Below, in pieces: positions 60,442 through 64,000 of a stretch of DNA of 64,000 nucleotides. The position numbers and the translations under genes are program-made. Origin of the DNA: Desulfobacterium sp. (GTDB lineage: Bacteria > Desulfobacterota > Desulfobacteria > Desulfobacterales > Desulfobacteraceae); NCBI GenBank assembly GCA_030145245.1, contig JAQYWC010000048.1:124001-188000 (forward strand). The letters run 5' to 3'. The first letter of the stretch is position 1. The number at the start of each line of letters is the position of its first letter. The notes beneath the pieces were generated by a model, which did no database searches, was not told the origin of the DNA, and saw only the letters and a program-made list of their open reading frames with translations.

Positions 60442-61332
60442 ATGATGAAAAAAAAAGCTGTTTTCTGGGTCGTCACTGTGTTTATCCTGTCATCGGTTGC
60501 TGCGTTTGCCGGTGACAACTATACCCTGGGGGTACTGGCCAAGAGGGGGCCTGTCAAGGCGCTTAAAAAGTGGAGCGCCACCGGCGAATACCTCTCGTCG
60601 GCCCTTGGCAAGAAGTTTGAGATCATTCCTCTCTCCTTTGATGAGGTGAATCCGGCCATAAAAGCGGGAAAACTCGATTTCTTTCTGGTTAACTCCTCCA
60701 TGTTTGTCACGGCCAAGGTGAAATACGGTGCCAGTGCCATCTCCACCATGGTCAACTCCCGTCAGGGCAAGGCTTTGAAATCCTTTGGCGGTGTCATCTT
60801 CACCTCGGTTGACAACGACGCCATCAACACCCTGGCAGATCTCAAGGGCAACTCCTTCATGGGCGTTAAGAAATCATCCTTTGGCGGATGGCAGATGGCC
60901 TACAACGAGTTGATCGATGCCGGCATCGATCCCTTTGCCGATTTTTCCGATCTCAAGTTCGGCAACAAGCACGACAACGTGGTCCTGGCCGTCCAGAACG
61001 GTGTGGTGGGGGCCGGCACGGTGCGCACCGACACCCTGGAGCGGATGGCGGCGGATGAGACCATCTACATGGATGATTTCAAGATCATCAATGGGGAAAA
61101 CGGTTCCGGTTTCCCCTTTGTCCTGAGCACCGCTCTCTATCCCGAGTGGCCCCTTGCCAAGTCAAAAAACACCCCGGACGCCATTGCAAACCAGGTGGTG
61201 GCGGCCCTGAAGAATATGAAGTCCGATGATGCCGCCGCAAAAAGTGCAAAGATTGTCGGGTGGGTGGATGCCCTTGACTACATGCCTGTTGAAAAACTTC
61301 AGAAAAAATTGAAGATCGGCGCCTTTAAATAG
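60442..61332 (+). CDS. Periplasmic phosphate/phosphonate-type binding protein (PhnD-like)
   Basis: 296 residues with a signal peptide (VFWVVTVFILSSVAAFA). The PhnD/SBP_bac_3-like fold shows LGVLAKRGPVKALKKWSATGEYLSSALGK, FDEVNPAIKAGKLDFFLVNSSMF, LADLKGNSFMGVKKSSFGGWQMAYNELIDAGID and ALYPEWPLAKSKNTPDAIANQVVAALKNM. No ABC permease or ATPase follows; instead a chemoreceptor starts 24 bases later. It therefore likely delivers its ligand to that receptor. The ligand (phosphite, phosphonate or another oxyanion) is not settled by sequence. ATG 60445 is an alternative start. Confidence 0.87.
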   Translation: MMKKKAVFWVVTVFILSSVAAFAGDNYTLGVLAKRGPVKALKKWSATGEYLSSALGKKFEIIPLSFDEVNPAIKAGKLDFFLVNSSMFVTAKVKYGASAISTMVNSRQGKALKSFGGVIFTSVDNDAINTLADLKGNSFMGVKKSSFGGWQMAYNELIDAGIDPFADFSDLKFGNKHDNVVLAVQNGVVGAGTVRTDTLERMAADETIYMDDFKIINGENGSGFPFVLSTALYPEWPLAKSKNTPDAIANQVVAALKNMKSDDAAAKSAKIVGWVDALDYMPVEKLQKKLKIGAFK

Positions 61333-61356
61333 CTTTTATTATGTGGGGAAGATAAC

Positions 61357-63357
61357 ATGCCAGCCTTGTCTGAAATATATAAGAGCAGCCTGAGGATGAA
61401 GATCCTCATTCCAGTGGCAATTTTCGTGTTCATTTCGTTTGGGACCCTTGCTTTTGTGGTGTCCTCCTTCCAGGGGCATCAGCTAGCCGCCATGGGAGAT
61501 CAGGTCAACACCCTGCTCAAAGATTCCAGCAGTGACACGCAAAAGGACTTTGATCAGCTGGACTCAGCTCTTACCGGCTGTTTCAAGACAATGTCCGCCA
61601 CGGCCACCCAACAGCTCTCGGCAACCACGGCCGCTGCATTGGAAGCAGAGAAAAACCGCTCCTCCGCCGAGCTGGAAGAGGGCCTGAAAAAAAGTGCCGA
61701 ATCCCTGGCCATGCTCCTGGCTGCGGTTGCCCCGCCTGCCATTGTTGCCAACAATTTTTCCGATCTTACCGCCTATGTCAAGGCGGCAGCCAGTGATCCC
61801 AATCTGGTGTTCGCCCTTTACCTCAATCCCAAGGGCCGGCCCTATGTCCGGTACCTGGACCGGAAAAATTCAAAAATTCAGTCATACTTCGCAACCGGAG
61901 AGGGCAAGCGAAAGTATGAAAAGGTGTTGTCCGCTTCCCTTAATGATCCCGGCGTGATCCGGGTTGAAAAAGCCCTGGAACTTGAGGGTAAACCCTTGGG
62001 TAGCCTGGTTTTGTGCATGGACAGGAAAGCCGTGGTCCAAAAGATCGACGGCATGTCGAAACGGTTCAGTGCCATGATCGACAGCAATGCCGGAAGCATC
62101 GACGGGGTGCTTGCCACCGAGGCCGGACGGGTGATGGAGCGGGTTGACCGCTCCCTTGGGGTTGTAAAGGAGAAGAGCCTTGCCCTTGTGTCGGACACGG
62201 CAGCAAGCATCGATCTTGCCGGAAAGCAGGGAGAGCGCAAGGTCCGGGTCATCCTGATGGTTGCAGGTCTTGTTTGCGGCGGACTGATGATCTTTGTCAC
62301 GGGATTTCTGGTGGTGACCCTGTTGATCAAACCCGTGGAAGAGGTTGCGTCGAATTTGAGGGATATTGCCCAGGGCGAGGGGGATCTCAAGACCCGGCTT
62401 ACGATCAAGAGCCATGATGAGGTCGGGGCCCTTGCCTCCTGGTTCAACATCTTCATCGAGAAGATCCAGGGGGTGATCGTGGAGATCTCCCAGAATACCG
62501 GGGTCACCAACGATTCCTCCAATGACCTTCTCCAGGTGTCAACTCTTCTGTCCCAGGGCGCCCAGGAGACAACGGAAAAATCCAATACCGTTGCCGCCGC
62601 TGCCGAGGAGATGAGTTCCAACATGGTACTGGTGGAGGAGGAGACCCGGGATGCGTCGGATAACATGGTGACCATTTCTGCGGCAGTGGAGCAGATGACC
62701 GCTTCCATGGAGGATATTGCGGCAAACGCCGGAAAATCAAGTGTCGTCACGGAAAAGGCGGTGACCTATTCGACCAATGCCTCCGAGCAGGTGGCGGTTC
62801 TTGGCAACAATGCCGAAGAGATCACAAAGGTGACCGAGGTGATCATGGCGATCTCGGAGCAGACCAATCTTCTTGCCCTCAACGCCACCATCGAGGCCGC
62901 ACGGGCAGGGGAGGCCGGACGGGGATTTGCCGTGGTTGCAGGCGAGATCAAGGCCTTGGCGGCCCAGACAGCAGGGGCCACCAGCGACATCAAGGAGAAG
63001 ATCGAAGGGATCCGTTCCTCCACCTCCATGACCGTTGCGGAGATCGAGAAGATCTCATCGGTGATCAACGAGGTCAACACCATTGCCGGCACCATTGCCG
63101 CGGCCGTTGAAGAGCAGTCCGTGACCACCCGGGAGATCGCCGGGAATGTGGCCCAGGCCTCCCAGGGAATAGGGAACATCAGCGAGAGGGTGACCCAGTC
63201 CTCGGCTGTTTCCGGTGAGATCGCCAGGGATATCTCCGAGGTTACCGGCACCTCCTCGGGTATCTCAGCCAGCAGTGTCCAGGTGAAATCCAGTGCTGAA
63301 ACCCTGGCCTCGCTTGCCGCAAGCCTCAAGGAGCAGGTCTCAAAATTTTCCGTGTGA
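61357..63357 (+). CDS. Methyl-accepting chemotaxis protein paired with binding protein
   Basis: 666 residues. Span 1 about 14-38 ([23 protein letters not shown]), a large periplasmic domain about 39-305 with a long helical start ([22 protein letters not shown]), span 2 about 308-328, HAMP ([27 protein letters not shown]) and the signalling coiled coil with tip [35 protein letters not shown]. The sensor domain is unlike the Cache domain of the copies at 36957-40524. The PhnD-like gene 24 bases upstream suggests it reads the ligand-bound binding protein. Confidence 0.94.
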   Translation: MPALSEIYKSSLRMKILIPVAIFVFISFGTLAFVVSSFQGHQLAAMGDQVNTLLKDSSSDTQKDFDQLDSALTGCFKTMSATATQQLSATTAAALEAEKNRSSAELEEGLKKSAESLAMLLAAVAPPAIVANNFSDLTAYVKAAASDPNLVFALYLNPKGRPYVRYLDRKNSKIQSYFATGEGKRKYEKVLSASLNDPGVIRVEKALELEGKPLGSLVLCMDRKAVVQKIDGMSKRFSAMIDSNAGSIDGVLATEAGRVMERVDRSLGVVKEKSLALVSDTAASIDLAGKQGERKVRVILMVAGLVCGGLMIFVTGFLVVTLLIKPVEEVASNLRDIAQGEGDLKTRLTIKSHDEVGALASWFNIFIEKIQGVIVEISQNTGVTNDSSNDLLQVSTLLSQGAQETTEKSNTVAAAAEEMSSNMVLVEEETRDASDNMVTISAAVEQMTASMEDIAANAGKSSVVTEKAVTYSTNASEQVAVLGNNAEEITKVTEVIMAISEQTNLLALNATIEAARAGEAGRGFAVVAGEIKALAAQTAGATSDIKEKIEGIRSSTSMTVAEIEKISSVINEVNTIAGTIAAAVEEQSVTTREIAGNVAQASQGIGNISERVTQSSAVSGEIARDISEVTGTSSGISASSVQVKSSAETLASLAASLKEQVSKFSV

Positions 63358-63429
63358 TCCCTGGCAGCTGTTTTCAGGGAGACGGTTTTTAGGGTTTACA
63401 CAGGGGGAGGAAGGATATAAAAGGGAACC

Positions 63430-64000
63430 ATGAAATCAATCATGGAAACAATCGGCTTCGTCCCCCTGTTCCAGGGGCTTGACAGGGAAAACCTTGAGGA
63501 GATCGCCTTGGTCTGCGAGAGGCGGACGGTTAAAAAGGGGGAGATGATCTTCACGGACGGGGATCCCTGTAACGGGTTCTATGTGGTTGAGACCGGCAAG
63601 GTTAAGATCTTCAAGCTTTCTTTTATGGGCAAGGAGCAGATACTGCACATCTACGGTCCGGGAAAACCCTTTGGCGAGGTGCCTGTGTTCACCGGAAAGC
63701 AGTTTCCTGCATCTGCCCTGGCCGTGGCCAACTCGACCCTGATCTTTTTTCCGAGAAAGCGGTTTGTCGAGCTGATCATGACCCATCCCAGCCTGGCCCT
63801 CAACATGCTGGCCGTGCTTTCAATGCGCCTTAAGGAGTTTACGGTCATGGTGGAAAACCTGGCCCTCAAGGAGGTGCCGGCCCGCCTGGCATCCTATCTC
63901 ATGGCAACCCGCAAGGAGCAGGAACATCAGGGGCCGGTGCGTTTGCCGGTCTCCAAAACACAGCTGGCTGGTCTTTTGGGTACCACACCTGAGACGATCT
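63430..64000 (+). CDS. Crp/Fnr-family regulator, 3' end outside the window
   Basis: 190 codons are visible from the ATG at 63430; the gene runs off the end. The cyclic-nucleotide-binding-like beta roll covers about 10-130, with VKKGEMIFTDGDPCNGFYVVETGKVKIFKLSFMGKEQILHIYGPGKPFGEVPVF. The dimer helix and the start of the helix-turn-helix follow (VPARLASYLMAT, LPVSKTQLAGLLGTTPETI). Only Cys24 and Cys48 are present, without the four-Cys cluster of FNR. It may sense a small molecule or redox state. Genes under its control cannot be named. Confidence 0.9.
   Translation, partial: MKSIMETIGFVPLFQGLDRENLEEIALVCERRTVKKGEMIFTDGDPCNGFYVVETGKVKIFKLSFMGKEQILHIYGPGKPFGEVPVFTGKQFPASALAVANSTLIFFPRKRFVELIMTHPSLALNMLAVLSMRLKEFTVMVENLALKEVPARLASYLMATRKEQEHQGPVRLPVSKTQLAGLLGTTPETI

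Overview
The window looks like chromosome of a strictly anaerobic, sulfate-reducing-type deltaproteobacterium (Desulfobacterota, most like the Desulfobacteraceae and relatives). The evidence is the gene content: HdrB/HdrC-type proteins, NifS/NifU, a CooS carbon-monoxide dehydrogenase, two 2-oxoacid:ferredoxin oxidoreductases, multihaem cytochromes c, rubredoxin, rubrerythrins, cytochrome bd oxidase, large Cache-domain sensors, sigma-54 control, and families first named from Desulfovibrio (DVU0772, DVU0298). Species cannot be fixed from sequence alone. Coding density is high and most of the region is ordinary core chromosome. No rRNA, tRNA, CRISPR array or intact insertion sequence was seen.

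The least expected content is two small selenoprotein genes that ordinary gene calling would miss or truncate, because each has an in-frame UGA. At 1828-2100 a BFD-like [2Fe-2S] protein reads through a TGA exactly where relatives have the first Cys of their CCLG motif. At 7241-7414 a 57-residue single-span membrane protein reads through a TGA into a Cys-containing tail. Both UGAs are followed 16-19 nt later by a hairpin with apical loop AGGU and the same nine-base core GCCAGGTGG, as expected for bacterial SECIS elements.

Layout: 1-4325, arsenosugar-type glycosyltransferase end, a small conserved protein, a PP2C remnant, the BFD selenoprotein, a PAS/sigma-54 activator, a ferredoxin and a rubrerythrin. 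4417-7414, DNA alkylation repair (ogt, Ada-AlkA fusion), then a TetR regulator and the membrane selenoprotein sharing a 20-bp operator-like repeat. 7474-10597, a nifU-nifS-hdrC-hdrB operon. 10598-12139, a low-GC orphan gene lying between two copies of the ccsA 3' end. 12140-14929, System II cytochrome c biogenesis (TPR protein, resB, ccsA). 15196-23375, a two-component system, a methyltransferase, a polyprenyl-synthase-like protein, flavodoxin, an FMN dehydrogenase and a 2-oxoacid:ferredoxin oxidoreductase.

23715-27340 groups glutaredoxin, ferredoxin-thioredoxin-reductase-like protein, citrate synthase, a rubredoxin-headed membrane protein and isocitrate dehydrogenase. 27424-32737 holds ferritin-like and zinc-ribbon proteins, cooS, a pentahaem cytochrome and exonuclease III. 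32850-41163 holds a large hybrid kinase, two periplasmic thiol proteins, two tandem nearly identical chemoreceptors and a trihaem cytochrome. 41188-48637 holds a methyltransferase, a polar amino-acid ABC transporter without its ATPase, a TIGR01777 protein, a membrane protein and a DHH phosphoesterase. 48832-57672 holds iorAB, small redox proteins, rubredoxin and cydAB. 57678-64000 holds proC, TIGR02757, sfsA, a PhnD-like binding protein paired with a chemoreceptor, and the start of a Crp/Fnr regulator.

As a system, the genes suit an anaerobe that burns organic acids through ferredoxin-coupled oxidoreductases and can use CO or the CODH pathway. It protects itself from oxygen with rubredoxin, rubrerythrin and cytochrome bd. 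Strong sigma-54 promoters (GG-N10-GC) precede cooS, cydAB and the TIGR01777 gene, and a weaker one precedes the 2-oxoacid oxidoreductase. cydAB also has a nested inverted repeat placed where an enhancer-binding protein would sit.
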